A stretch of 64,000 bases of DNA from Knoellia sp031844405 (GTDB taxonomy: Bacteria > Actinomycetota > Actinomycetes > Actinomycetales > Dermatophilaceae), in NCBI GenBank assembly GCA_031844405.1, contig JAUZVC010000001.1, positions 620,001-684,000 of the forward strand, given 5' to 3'. This document shows, one piece after another, positions 18,699-27,636 of the stretch. The position numbers and the translations under genes are program-made. The notes beneath the pieces are model-generated. The model was given only the letters and a program-made list of their open reading frames with translations. It made no database searches and was not told the DNA's origin. How positions within the stretch are numbered: position 1 is the stretch's first letter; each line of letters begins with the position of its first letter.

Positions 18699-20111
18699 TC
18701 AGCCGTGGAGGCGCTCGCGCAGCTCGGCGTAGCGACCGCGCAGCGCGGCCGTCGCCTCGGCGGCGTCGGCCGAGGGCTCGACGACGGCCTCGGTGCGCAC
18801 CTCCCACTCGGGCAGGTCGGTGCCGGCCAGCGTCGCGGCGGCCTGGCGGGCGGCGCCGAGCGCGACGTACTCACCGGACGCGGGCACATGGACCGGCACC
18901 CCGAAGAGGTCGGCCGCCATGGACCGGACCGCAGCCGAGGCAGCCGCCCCGCCGATGAGGAGCACCCGCTCGACGTCGACGCCCTGACCGCGCAGGGCGT
19001 CGAGCGCCTCGGCGAGGTTGGCGACCATGCCCTCGACGACGGCGCGGGCGAGGTTCTCGGGTGTGGCGTTGGCACGGGTGAGCCCGGCGAGGGTGCCCGA
19101 CGCCGACGGCAGGTTGGGGGTGCGCTCCCCGTCGAGGTAGGGCAGGAGGGTGAGCCCACCCGCACCCCGCGGGGCGTTCGCGGCAAGCCGGTCGAGCTCG
19201 GCGAGCTCCACGCCGAGCATCGAGGCGCCGGCGGTCATGACCCGGGCGGCGTTGAGCGTGGCGAGCAGCGGCAGGAAGTCGCCAGTGGCGTCGGCGAAGG
19301 AGGCGACGGCGCCGGAGGCGTCGGCAACGGCCGCGTCGTGCCTGGCGAAGGCCGTGCCACTCGTGCCGAGCGAGATGACGGCGTCGCCGGGGCGCAGGCC
19401 GAGGCCGAGGGCGGCGCCGGCGTTGTCACCCGTTCCGGGGCCGAGCACCATCCCACCCTCGGTGCGGCCGGCGGGCTCGGTGGGCCCCAGGACGCGTGGC
19501 ACCTCCACCTGTCGGCCGACGGCGAGGTCGAGCAGCTCGGGGAGGTAGGCATTCGAGCCCGCCGACCAGTAGCCCGTCCCCGACGCGTCGCCCCGGTCGG
19601 TCGTCCACCCCTCGAACCCGTTGCCCTGCTGGAGGATCCGGCCGGTGAGCCAGTCGTGGGGCAGGACGCAGGTGCGTGTGCGCTCGAGCGACTCCGGCTC
19701 GGCGCGACGCAGCCACCGCAGCTTGGTGATCGTGAAGGAGGCCACCGGCACGACGCCCACCTCGGTCGCCCAGCGCTCGGCCCCGCCGAACTCCTCGGTG
19801 AGGTCCGTGGCGTCCTGCGCCGACCGCGTGTCGTTCCACAGCAGCGCCGGGCGCACGACCTCCCCGGCCCCGTCGAGCGTCACCATGCCGTGCTGCTGCC
19901 CGCCGACCGAGATGGCGGAGACCCCGTCGAGCAGCCCGTCCGCGGTCGCCGTCTCGTATGCCGTCCACCACGCCTGCGGGTCGACCTCGGTCCCGTCGGG
20001 GTGCGGTGCGCGCCCCTGCCGAACGACCTCGCCGGTCTCGGCGTCGCACACGACGACCTTGCAGGACTGGGTGGAGGAGTCGACGCCGGCGACGAGCTGC
20101 TTCGATGCCAT
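18699..20111 (-). CDS. xylB: xylulokinase
   Basis: FGGY-family kinase of 470 aa that phosphorylates D-xylulose with ATP, feeding the pentose phosphate pathway. Visible are the N-terminal phosphate-1 loop VAGVDSSTQSCK (residues 7-18), the XylB-type GGQQHGM (70-76), the LLWNDTR segment, and the late LIGGAAAS adenosine loop. The length is typical of actinobacterial XylB. The ATG follows an AGGATGGAG ribosome-binding site. Adjacent polyol dehydrogenases (21979-25603) would oxidise arabitol or xylitol to D-xylulose, which makes this kinase the entry point. Between it and them sits an unrelated plus-strand gene. A 13-bp palindrome lies 26 bp upstream. Confidence 0.93.
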   Translation of the reverse strand: MASKQLVAGVDSSTQSCKVVVCDAETGEVVRQGRAPHPDGTEVDPQAWWTAYETATADGLLDGVSAISVGGQQHGMVTLDGAGEVVRPALLWNDTRSAQDATDLTEEFGGAERWATEVGVVPVASFTITKLRWLRRAEPESLERTRTCVLPHDWLTGRILQQGNGFEGWTTDRGDASGTGYWSAGSNAYLPELLDLAVGRQVEVPRVLGPTEPAGRTEGGMVLGPGTGDNAGAALGLGLRPGDAVISLGTSGTAFARHDAAVADASGAVASFADATGDFLPLLATLNAARVMTAGASMLGVELAELDRLAANAPRGAGGLTLLPYLDGERTPNLPSASGTLAGLTRANATPENLARAVVEGMVANLAEALDALRGQGVDVERVLLIGGAAASAAVRSMAADLFGVPVHVPASGEYVALGAARQAAATLAGTDLPEWEVRTEAVVEPSADAAEATAALRGRYAELRERLHG

Positions 20112-20136
20112 GTCTCCATCCTTGCCGACTTCGTCG

Positions 20137-20164
20137 CGTCAGTGGGGAGTGCTCCCCACTGACG
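20137..20164. promoter_or_regulatory. perfect 13-bp palindrome upstream of xylB
   Basis: CGTCAGTGGGGAG (20137-20149) and CTCCCCACTGACG (20152-20164) form a perfect inverted repeat with a 2-nt centre. It lies between the divergent starts of xylB (20111) and the WXG-propeller gene (20241). The short centre and position suggest a repressor operator rather than a terminator, and SorC/LacI-type control would fit. Inferred. Confidence 0.45.
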
Positions 20165-20240
20165 AACGGACCGGTCCGTGCTTGGATGCGGGGATCGTCG
20201 GTCGGCTGCTGCCCGCGGCCGTCTCAAGGGAGGGAGCGCC

Positions 20241-21950
20241 GTGGTCGACCCGGAGGAGCTGTTCCGCGACCTCGTCTCGGGGAACCCGTCGACGGTCCGT
20301 GGCCAGGCGGACACCGTCGGCGACGCGATGAAGAAGGTCACCGAGGCCTCGTCCCGCGTCGAGGAGGCAGCCGACCGCCCGAGGTGGACGAGCGCCGCAT
20401 CTGCGGGCTACAAGGTGCGCACCGCAGGCGTGAGCCAGGGCATCGAGGTGAACTACTTCGTCCTCGGGCGGATCAGGGCGGCGCTGTCGACTGCTGCCAG
20501 CCAGTGCTCGTCGATGGAGACCCGGGCGCGCAACGTCATCGACCACTGGCGCAACCGCCCGGCCGGCCTCAACACGGTCATCGAGGACCTCCTCGCGCTC
20601 GTCGTCCACAGCGCTCTCGTCCAGGTCTCCGCCGACTACAACGCCGACCTCGCGACCGTCGCCGCCTTCGCCAAGGGCGAGAAGATCGACACCGAGGAGC
20701 TCGACGCCGACACCCGGGAGTGGCTGGGGCGCGGCATGGACAAGACCGCCGACTGGCTTCTCGAGCACGGTGGCGGTCTCGGCCCGCTCATCCCCAACCT
20801 CGGCGTGAGCGGCGACGACCGCGGTCTCATCCCGCAGGGTCTCGGCATCGACCCGACGACCGGCTGGATCATCCAGACGAGCTACTCCAAGGACGGTGAG
20901 CAGCCCTCGGTCCTGTCGATGGTCGACCCGAAGACCGGCGAGGAGATGGTCGACGTCGAGCTCGGCGGCTACGGCGACATCCGGACGCCGGACCACGCCG
21001 GTGGCGTCGCGTCCGACGGGAAGTACACCTACGTCACGTCGAGCGGCAACCCCTCACACGTGTTCACCTACCTCACCTCCGACCTGCGCAAGGGCGGCGA
21101 CCGGCCGGTCGATCCGCTCGGTCCGCCCACGGAGCTGCCCGACGGCGCCGGGGCCTACGGCACGGTCAAGGACGGCGTCCTCTACGTCGGCACCCACCAC
21201 GACACCATCGGCGGCGGCGGCAACGCCTACGACGGCGCCGACGACGACGGCAGGCTCTACGCCTATGTCTCGGACGGCCACGGCGGCTGGGTCCAGGACA
21301 CGAGCTTCGGCGGCGGCGCAGGCTACGTCCACACGCCGCCACAGGCGCAGGGCGTCGTCGTCCGCGACGGGGAGTACGTCTTCAGCACGTCACTCGGACG
21401 TGACAAGGCGGGCCGGCTCATCGTGCAGGAGCGCCAGGACGACGAGCCCGGCAACGGCGACCGCGGTGAGGCCTACGAGCTGCCCTACATGTCGGAGGGC
21501 GTCATCGAGCTCGACGGGGAGATCCTCACGACCTACGAGTCCGGGGCCGACCACTACGGGCCGGACGGCTCCGACGACGAGGACCTCTGGGCCAACCCCT
21601 ACATGACCCGGACGTCGCTCGAGGCGCTCGGGCTCAGCGAGGACGTCGACGTCGACCCCGAGTCCCTCAAGGGCGCAGCCAAGGACCTCGAGACGGCCGC
21701 GGGTCCACTGGCCCGGGCGGCCGCCCTCGTCGGTGGCATCACGGTGAGCGCCGGTGACCTCGGCAAGGTGTCGGCCGCGAGCACCTTCGCCACCGCGGTC
21801 AACACCGAGCTGGGCAGGAGCGAGACGAGCCTCGACACCGGCGCCAAGGCCGTCGAACGGACGTCGGCCATGCTCACCGGCAACGCGAGGACCTACACCA
21901 ACACCGACGACTGGGCCGCAGACTCGATCCGCCGCCCGGGCATGCCCTGA
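20241..21950 (+). CDS. probable type VII secretion substrate: WXG-like domain, beta-propeller, YxxxD tail
   Basis: 569-aa protein with three parts. Residues about 8-170 are helical with a WXG100-like turn (W49-T-S51, then Tyr57). Residues about 190-465 are rich in Gly, Asp and Tyr with repeated short strands (LSMVDPKTG, GVLYVGTHHD, GRLYAYVSDG, GVIELDGEIL), resembling a beta-propeller or a large extracellular binding domain. Residues about 475-569 are again a helical hairpin, ending with Tyr552-x3-Asp556, the YxxxD export signal of type VII substrates. There is no Sec or Tat signal. GTG 20241 follows AGGGAG. No ESX machinery is in the window. It lies between xylB and the polyol genes on the opposite strand. 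Confidence 0.65.
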   Translation: MVDPEELFRDLVSGNPSTVRGQADTVGDAMKKVTEASSRVEEAADRPRWTSAASAGYKVRTAGVSQGIEVNYFVLGRIRAALSTAASQCSSMETRARNVIDHWRNRPAGLNTVIEDLLALVVHSALVQVSADYNADLATVAAFAKGEKIDTEELDADTREWLGRGMDKTADWLLEHGGGLGPLIPNLGVSGDDRGLIPQGLGIDPTTGWIIQTSYSKDGEQPSVLSMVDPKTGEEMVDVELGGYGDIRTPDHAGGVASDGKYTYVTSSGNPSHVFTYLTSDLRKGGDRPVDPLGPPTELPDGAGAYGTVKDGVLYVGTHHDTIGGGGNAYDGADDDGRLYAYVSDGHGGWVQDTSFGGGAGYVHTPPQAQGVVVRDGEYVFSTSLGRDKAGRLIVQERQDDEPGNGDRGEAYELPYMSEGVIELDGEILTTYESGADHYGPDGSDDEDLWANPYMTRTSLEALGLSEDVDVDPESLKGAAKDLETAAGPLARAAALVGGITVSAGDLGKVSAASTFATAVNTELGRSETSLDTGAKAVERTSAMLTGNARTYTNTDDWAADSIRRPGMP

Positions 21951-21978
21951 GCGGCTCCCCACCGTCCGGCACCGGGCG

Positions 21979-23031
21979 TCAGTCCCAGGTGACGACGACC
22001 TTGCCGGAGGCTCCCGCTGCTGCGACGGCATACGCCTCGCTGGTCTCGGCGAGCGAGAAGCGGTGCGAGACAATGCGTTCGGGGTGCTCGCCCCAGCGTG
22101 CGAGGAGGTCGAGCAGCTCGGCCATGTGACCGAGCGAGGTCACCCACGACCCGAGGAGGTCGATTTGGTGGTGGATGAGCAGGTCCGACACGGGGAAGTC
22201 GATGCGGCCGCCCTCGCCCACCATGACGCAGCGGCCGCGCACCGCCGTGTGCGTGAGCGCCGCGAGCCGTGCGTGCGCGTTGCCGCTGCAGTCGATGCTC
22301 ACCTCGCAGCCGCGTCCGCCGGTCGTGTCGCCCACGGCGTCGGCGAGGTCTGCCGGGTCCGTGACCACGACGTCGACGAGGTCGAGGTCCTTCGCGAGGG
22401 AGGCGCGTTCGGCATTGGGCTCCAGTCCGATGACCGTGCTCGCGCCGAGGTGCTTGCCGAGCATCGCGGCGGCGAGGCCGACCGGGCCGAGTCCCGTGAC
22501 GAGCAACCGGTCGCGCCCGCTCACGCGCCCCCGGAGCAGGCCCTCGTATGCCGTCCCGAACCCGCACGAGACGAGCGCACCGTCGACGTGGGTCACGCCC
22601 TGGGGAAGCCTCAGGCACGACACCGCCTCGGCGAGCATGAAGTCGGCGTGGCCGCCGTCGCGCTGCCAGCCGTGCGCGGCGCGGGTCGGCGACGTGCAGC
22701 CGATGGGGTAGCCCAGGCGGCACTCGGCGCAGGCCCCGCAGCCGGTGATGTGGTAGACCGCGACCGCGTCGCCGACCTCGAGCGTCCTCACCCCGGAGCC
22801 GAGCTCGACGACGTCGCCGCAGGGCTCGTGGCCGGCGACGACGCCTTGGTAGGCCTCGGCGCCGTGGCCGAGGTGCTCGCGGTAGATCGCGCGGATGTCG
22901 CTGCCGCAGATGCCCGACGCGCGCATCCGGAGCAGGACCTGGCCCGGCCCGGGTGTGGGGACGTCGACGGTGACGTGCTCGACGGTGCTGTCTCCGGGCA
23001 GCCGCACCACCGGCATGGTCCGAGCGGTCAT
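21979..23031 (-). CDS. zinc-dependent alcohol dehydrogenase (MDR)
   Basis: Medium-chain zinc dehydrogenase of 350 aa. Catalytic zinc ligands lie in GICGSD (Cys near residue 42) and GHEPCGDVVELG; the structural zinc lobe is CGACAECRLGYPIGC with four cysteines. The NAD-binding fold starts at GLGPVGLAAA. Its ATG overlaps the stop of the preceding dehydrogenase by one base (TGATG). It is the last gene of the six-gene polyol operon reading from 29060 downwards. It probably oxidises a second alcohol or sugar acid of the same pathway; the exact substrate is unknown. Confidence 0.88.
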   Translation of the reverse strand: MTARTMPVVRLPGDSTVEHVTVDVPTPGPGQVLLRMRASGICGSDIRAIYREHLGHGAEAYQGVVAGHEPCGDVVELGSGVRTLEVGDAVAVYHITGCGACAECRLGYPIGCTSPTRAAHGWQRDGGHADFMLAEAVSCLRLPQGVTHVDGALVSCGFGTAYEGLLRGRVSGRDRLLVTGLGPVGLAAAMLGKHLGASTVIGLEPNAERASLAKDLDLVDVVVTDPADLADAVGDTTGGRGCEVSIDCSGNAHARLAALTHTAVRGRCVMVGEGGRIDFPVSDLLIHHQIDLLGSWVTSLGHMAELLDLLARWGEHPERIVSHRFSLAETSEAYAVAAAGASGKVVVTWD

Positions 23032-24119
23032 CAGCCCGCGCTCTCGCCGGTGGTGGTGGCGCCCGTGGGGCGGCCGTGCGGGTGGATGACCGACTTGATG
23101 GCGTGGGCGTCGTCGCGGGCGGCCGTGAGAGCGGCTGCGGTCTCCTCGAGCTCGAAGTGCCCGGTCGCCAGGGGCGCGAGCCGGACGCGCCCCGAGGCGA
23201 CGAGGTCGATCGCCGTCGGCCACGTGTTCGCGTAGCGGAAGACACCGGTCACCCACAGCTCGCGGTTCTGGACGTCGCCGAGGGGGAGGGCGAGGGTGTC
23301 GCCGCCCATGCCGATGAGGACGACCCTGGCCGCGGGGGCCGCGACCCGGATCGCCGCCTGCGTCGAACCCGCGTGGCCCGAGCACTCGAGGACGACGTCG
23401 GGGCCGGGGCGGCCGGCATACACGTCCTCCAGCGAGCGGGAGGAGACGTCGACGACCTCGGAGGCGCCGAGGTCGCGTGCGACGGACAGGCGGTGCGCGT
23501 TGACGTCGGCGACGACGACCTCGCTCGCACCGTAGGCCGAGGCGACCTGCGCGGCGAGCTGGCCGACGGGCCCGGCCCCGGTGACGAGCACCCGCACACC
23601 GGGCGCGACCCCCGCCCGCCGGCACGCCCAGATGCCGACGGAGAGCGGCTCGAGCATCGCCCCCTCGTCCAGGGACACCGAGTCGGGGAGGGCGAAGGCG
23701 AAGGCTGCCGGGTGGGTGACGTACTCGGCGAGGGTCCCGTCGACCGGCGGCGTCGCGTGGAAGACCATGTCGGGGCAGAGGTTGTAGTGCCCGGAGAGGC
23801 ACTGCGCGCACGACCGGCAGGGCACCCCCGGCTCGATGGCCACCCGCTCGCCGACGCGGGCGGGGTCGACGTCGGCACCGACCGCCACGACCACCCCGGC
23901 GCTCTCGTGCCCGAGGACGAGCGGGCCGGTGACGACGTGGTCGCCGATCCGGCCGTGGTCGAAGTAGTGCGTGTCGGAGCCGCACACCCCGACCGAGCGG
24001 ACCTCGATGAGGACCTCGTCGGCCTTCGGCGACGGCACCGGCCGGGACTCCACGACGATCGACCCCGGCTCGGTGAGGACGGCCACCCGCATCGTGTCGA
24101 GCGGCCCGCCCGACGTCAT
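23031..24119 (-). CDS. zinc-dependent polyol dehydrogenase (sorbitol/xylitol dehydrogenase-like MDR)
   Basis: Medium-chain dehydrogenase of 362 aa. GVCGSDTHYF carries the catalytic zinc cysteine, GHESAGVVVAVG the His-Glu pair, and CRSCAQCLSGHYNLC the four structural-zinc cysteines; TGAGPVGQLAAQ begins the NAD site. The C-S-D-x-H-Y and MLEPLSVG segments match the sorbitol/xylitol dehydrogenase branch. It overlaps both neighbours by 1-4 nt. It should convert a polyol to a ketose that xylB can phosphorylate, or sorbitol to fructose. Sugar specificity is inferred from context. Confidence 0.86.
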   Translation of the reverse strand: MTSGGPLDTMRVAVLTEPGSIVVESRPVPSPKADEVLIEVRSVGVCGSDTHYFDHGRIGDHVVTGPLVLGHESAGVVVAVGADVDPARVGERVAIEPGVPCRSCAQCLSGHYNLCPDMVFHATPPVDGTLAEYVTHPAAFAFALPDSVSLDEGAMLEPLSVGIWACRRAGVAPGVRVLVTGAGPVGQLAAQVASAYGASEVVVADVNAHRLSVARDLGASEVVDVSSRSLEDVYAGRPGPDVVLECSGHAGSTQAAIRVAAPAARVVLIGMGGDTLALPLGDVQNRELWVTGVFRYANTWPTAIDLVASGRVRLAPLATGHFELEETAAALTAARDDAHAIKSVIHPHGRPTGATTTGESAG

Positions 24120-25603
24120 CGGTTGGACTCCAGGTCCTCGAGGGTCGTGCGGGCGCCGTTGTCGTGCAACGACTTGAGGAACGCCGCGTAGGCCGTGGTG
24201 AACGCCTCGCTCTCGACGAGGGTGCCGAAGAAGTCGCGGTCGCGGAGGAAGCCCAGCTCGTCGTCGGGATAGGTCCGCGCGGCCGCCATGACCCGGTCCT
24301 TGAACCGGTCGACGATCTCGATCGGCTGGCCGTCCTCGTCGACGCCCTCGGCGTAGCGGGCCCACGAGGCGACGACGAGCGCCGACCGCTCGAAGGCGCC
24401 ACCGGACTCGAGGTTGGCCTGGATGACGGGCACGAGCCACTTGGGGATCCGGTCCGAGCTCTCGGCACACAGCCGCGCGAGGGTGTCTCGCACCTCGGGG
24501 TTCGCGAAGCGCTCGAGAAGCTGGCGGCGGTAGACGTTGAGGTCCACGCCGGGCACCTCGGGCAGCGTCGGCGACCCCTCCTCCTCCATGTAGCCGAGGA
24601 GGAAGCCGGCGAAGAGCGGGTCCTGGGCCACCTCGTGGGCGTAGCGGTAGCCGGAAAGGTAACCGAGGTAGCAGAGGGCCTGGTGGCTCGCGTTGAGCAG
24701 CCGCAGCTTCATGAGCTCGTAGGGCACGACGTCATCGACGATCTGCACCTCCACGTCCTCGAACGGCGGTCTGCCCGTGGGGAAGTGGTCCTCGAGCACC
24801 CACTGGGTGTAGGGCTCGCACACGACCGGCCATGCGTCCTCGACACCGAACTGCTCGGCGAGTGCGGCGATGTCCTCCTGCGAGGTGACCGGGGTGATCC
24901 GGTCGACCATGCAGTTGGGGAAGGCGACGTGGGCCTCGATCCAGTCGCCGAGGCCCTCGTCCAGGAGCCGGGCGAACGCGACGATCATCTTCTTCGCGAC
25001 GTCGCCGTTGCCGGGCAGGTTGTCGCACGACATCACGGTGAAGGGCTCGGTGCCTGCCTCGCGCCGGCGTCGCGCGGCCTCGACGACGAAGCCGAACATG
25101 CTCTGCGGTGCGTCACCGCCGGCAAGGTCGGCTGTCAGGTCCGCCTGCAGGACGGGGTCGTTCGCGTCGAACTCTCCCGTGACCTGGTTGACGTGGTAGC
25201 CGCCCTCGGTCACCGTGAGCGACACGATCCGCGTCGCGGGGTCAAGCATCGCGTCGAGGACGGCGCTGGGGTCGTCCGGCGCGAAGAGGTAGCCGACCAC
25301 CGACCCGATGACGCGGGGTTCGAGGCGTCCGTCGGGGTGCTTGACGACGAGCGTGTAGAGGTTGTCCTGCGCCGCCATCGCGTCGCGCATCCTCGCGTCA
25401 CCCGGCATGAGGCCAACGCCGACGATGCCCCAGTCGAGGGCCTTGCCGTCGTTCATGAGCGCGTCGAGATACATCGCCTGGTGCGCGCGGTGGAAGCCAC
25501 CGACGCCGAAGTGGACGATGCCGGGGGTCACCTCCGACCGGTCGTATGCCGGCCGCGCCACCTCTGTGGGCAGGTCGCCGAGCGTTGCCTGGCTGAGCTT
25601 CAC
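24116..25603 (-). CDS. mannitol/arabinitol 2-dehydrogenase family protein
   Basis: Long-chain polyol dehydrogenase of the UxuB/MtlK/DalD family, 495 aa, the usual length. The NAD-binding segment is GIVHFGVGGFHRAHQ (about residues 28-42), and the catalytic region contains KLRLLNASHQALCYLGYL with the conserved Lys, Asn and His. It oxidises D-mannitol to fructose or D-arabinitol to D-xylulose. GTG 25603 after AAGGGTGAT is the start; the frame stays open further upstream only through the tandem hairpin repeats. It is fourth in the operon after the ABC importer genes. Arabinitol is the more attractive substrate given xylB, but mannitol cannot be excluded. Confidence 0.9.
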   Translation of the reverse strand: MKLSQATLGDLPTEVARPAYDRSEVTPGIVHFGVGGFHRAHQAMYLDALMNDGKALDWGIVGVGLMPGDARMRDAMAAQDNLYTLVVKHPDGRLEPRVIGSVVGYLFAPDDPSAVLDAMLDPATRIVSLTVTEGGYHVNQVTGEFDANDPVLQADLTADLAGGDAPQSMFGFVVEAARRRREAGTEPFTVMSCDNLPGNGDVAKKMIVAFARLLDEGLGDWIEAHVAFPNCMVDRITPVTSQEDIAALAEQFGVEDAWPVVCEPYTQWVLEDHFPTGRPPFEDVEVQIVDDVVPYELMKLRLLNASHQALCYLGYLSGYRYAHEVAQDPLFAGFLLGYMEEEGSPTLPEVPGVDLNVYRRQLLERFANPEVRDTLARLCAESSDRIPKWLVPVIQANLESGGAFERSALVVASWARYAEGVDEDGQPIEIVDRFKDRVMAAARTYPDDELGFLRDRDFFGTLVESEAFTTAYAAFLKSLHDNGARTTLEDLESNR

Positions 25604-25625
25604 GTGATCACCCTTCCACCCTTGC

Positions 25626-25740
25626 GTCCGGCAAGGTGACGCCCTGGCAGCCAAAGTTGCGGACGCAAACGCAGGTGGACGGACGGCATACGGCAACGTC
25701 CGGCAAGGTGACGCTCTGGCCACCACAGTTGCGGACGCAA
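25626..25740. repeat. two tandem 43-bp hairpin-forming repeats
   Basis: Two 43-bp units (25626-25668 and 25698-25740) are identical at 39 positions and start 72 bp apart. Each can fold, since GTCCGGCAA at one end complements TTGCGGAC at the other. They fill the 150-bp gap between the second permease gene and the mannitol-dehydrogenase gene inside the operon. They could attenuate transcription or stabilise the upstream mRNA. A GTATGCCG-family word (25684-25691) lies between them. Confidence 0.6.
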
Positions 25741-25753
25741 GCGGAGGGGGCGC

Positions 25754-26644
25754 TCACTTGACGGCACCCATGGACAGGCCCTGGACGAGCTTGTCCTGCG
25801 CCGCGAACCCGGCGGCGAGCACCGGGAGCGAGACGACGAACGACGCTGCGCACACCTTGGCGAGGAACAGGCCCTGGCTGGTCACGAACCCAGTCAAGAA
25901 CACCGGGGCGGTTCCGGCAACGGTGCCGGTGAGGACACGCGCGAGGAGCAGCTCGTTCCAGCTGAAGATGAAGCAGATGAGAGCGGCTGCGGCGATGCCC
26001 GGCATGACGACCGGTGCGATGACCTTGCGCAGCGTCGTCATGAGCGAGGCGCCGTCGACCTGGGCGGCCTCGAGCATCTCGACCGGGACCTCGGCGAGGA
26101 AGGAGCGCAGCATCCACACGGCGATCGGCAGGTTCATCGACGTATAGAGGATGATGAGCAGCCAGATGTTGTCGAGCAGGTTGACCCTCTGTGCGAAGAG
26201 GTAGATCGGCAGGATACCGGCGACGATCGGCAGCATCTTGGTCGAGAGGAAGAAGAAGAGGACGTCGGTCCACTTCCTCACCGGCCGGATCGACAGGGCG
26301 TAGGCCGCGGGGAACGCCAGCAGCAGCACGAGGATCGTCGAGACGACACTCGCCGTGAGCGAGTTCGCCAGAGGCGGCCACGGGCCGGCGTCGAAGAACG
26401 CCTTGTAGCCGTCGAGGCTGAGCGGTGCGAAGAGGCTCGGCGGGTTCGTCGCCGCGTCCTCCTCCTTGTGGAAGGAGGTGAGGATCATCCACGCGACGGG
26501 CAGGGCGAAGAGCAGCCCGCAGAGCCACGCGGCGAGGGTGAGCAGGATGTGCGACTTCGGGTCCCGGTGGTGGTTGATCGCCTGCGGCTCGCGGTGGGGG
26601 TCGGCCACCTCGGCCCCGTCGACGGTCTCGGTGGTGCTGCTCAT
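25754..26644 (-). CDS. ABC sugar/polyol importer permease (MalG/SmoG-like)
   Basis: Integral membrane permease of a carbohydrate ABC importer, 296 aa. Six hydrophobic segments follow a polar N-terminus of about 33 residues. The cytoplasmic EAA loop reads EAAQVDGASLMTTLRKVIAP and should contact the ATPase. The ATG overlaps the stop of the first permease gene (ATGA). With it and the binding lipoprotein it forms an importer whose ATPase is not encoded here. Confidence 0.9.
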   Translation of the reverse strand: MSSTTETVDGAEVADPHREPQAINHHRDPKSHILLTLAAWLCGLLFALPVAWMILTSFHKEEDAATNPPSLFAPLSLDGYKAFFDAGPWPPLANSLTASVVSTILVLLLAFPAAYALSIRPVRKWTDVLFFFLSTKMLPIVAGILPIYLFAQRVNLLDNIWLLIILYTSMNLPIAVWMLRSFLAEVPVEMLEAAQVDGASLMTTLRKVIAPVVMPGIAAAALICFIFSWNELLLARVLTGTVAGTAPVFLTGFVTSQGLFLAKVCAASFVVSLPVLAAGFAAQDKLVQGLSMGAVK

Positions 26645-27636
26645 CGCCCTTCCTCCTTGAACAGGCTGAACGCGGTTCTCAGCGCGGCGGTCGCGATGAG
26701 GATCGTGCCGATGACGACGACGACGCCTGCGGCAGAGGCACGTCCGTAGTCCTGGGCGGTGTAGAAGGTCTGGTAGATGAAGTACGGCAGGTTCGCCGTG
26801 CCGAGGCCACCGGACGTGATCGTGAAGACGTGGTCGAAGTTCTGCACGACGTAGATCGCGCCGAGCAGCGCCGACAGCTCGATGTACTGGCGCATGTGCG
26901 GGAGCGTCATGCTCCTGAAGATCTGCCAGGGGCTCGCGCCGTCGATCCGCGCGGCCTCGACGACGTCGAGCGGACGTGACTGCAGCCCCGCCAGCAGGAT
27001 GAGCATCATGAACGGCGTCCACTGCCAGACGAGCGCGGCGACGATCGAGATGAGTGGGTTGTTGCTGATCCAGTCCGGCTGCGGAGCGTCGTCGCCGAAG
27101 AGGAACGTCAGCGTGCCGTTGAGCAGGCCGTACTCGGGGTTGTAGAGCGCGTGCTTCCACAGCAGCGCCGCCGCGACGGGCACGACGAGGAACGGCGTGA
27201 TCATGAGCGTGCGGACGATGCCCCGGCCCATGAACCTGCGGTCGAGCAGCAGCGCGATCGCCATGCCGAGCACGAGGCTGATGACGACGACGAGCACCGT
27301 GAGCAGGATCGTCACGAGGACGGCGCTGCGGGTGTTGCTGTCGGTGAAGACCCGGGCGAAGTTGTCGAACCCGGCGAACCCGCGCTCGTCGGGGTAGTAG
27401 GCGTTCCAGTTCATGAACGACACGACGAGCGTCGCGATGAACGGCAGCTGGGTGAGGACGATGACGAAGATCAGCGCCGGCAGCAGCGGTGCCCGCCGCG
27501 ACCAGTCGCCGGCCCTCGCCAGCCTCGTCGCGCGCTCGGTGTTCTCTCCCGGCTCGCGTCCGCGAGGTGCGCCGGCACGCTCGGCGGGACCGTCCGGCAT
27601 ACCGGGATCGGTGGTCTGGGAGACGTCGGAACTCAT
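26641..27636 (-). CDS. ABC sugar/polyol importer permease (MalF/SmoF-like)
   Basis: First membrane subunit of the importer, 331 aa, with a charged N-terminal tail of about 45 residues and six membrane segments. The EAA loop is EAARIDGASPWQIFRSMTLP. The ATG overlaps the stop of the binding-protein gene (ATGA), so the three transport genes are coupled. The closest family picture is the alpha-glucoside/polyol permeases of the CUT1 type. Substrate is inferred from the linked polyol dehydrogenases. Confidence 0.9.
   Translation of the reverse strand: MSSDVSQTTDPGMPDGPAERAGAPRGREPGENTERATRLARAGDWSRRAPLLPALIFVIVLTQLPFIATLVVSFMNWNAYYPDERGFAGFDNFARVFTDSNTRSAVLVTILLTVLVVVISLVLGMAIALLLDRRFMGRGIVRTLMITPFLVVPVAAALLWKHALYNPEYGLLNGTLTFLFGDDAPQPDWISNNPLISIVAALVWQWTPFMMLILLAGLQSRPLDVVEAARIDGASPWQIFRSMTLPHMRQYIELSALLGAIYVVQNFDHVFTITSGGLGTANLPYFIYQTFYTAQDYGRASAAGVVVVIGTILIATAALRTAFSLFKEEGR

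Noticed and set aside
21979..25603. Antibiotic or secondary-metabolite cluster around the two dehydrogenases
   Set aside because: The linked ABC importer, mannitol-dehydrogenase-family enzyme, SorC regulator and xylB explain the locus as carbohydrate utilisation.
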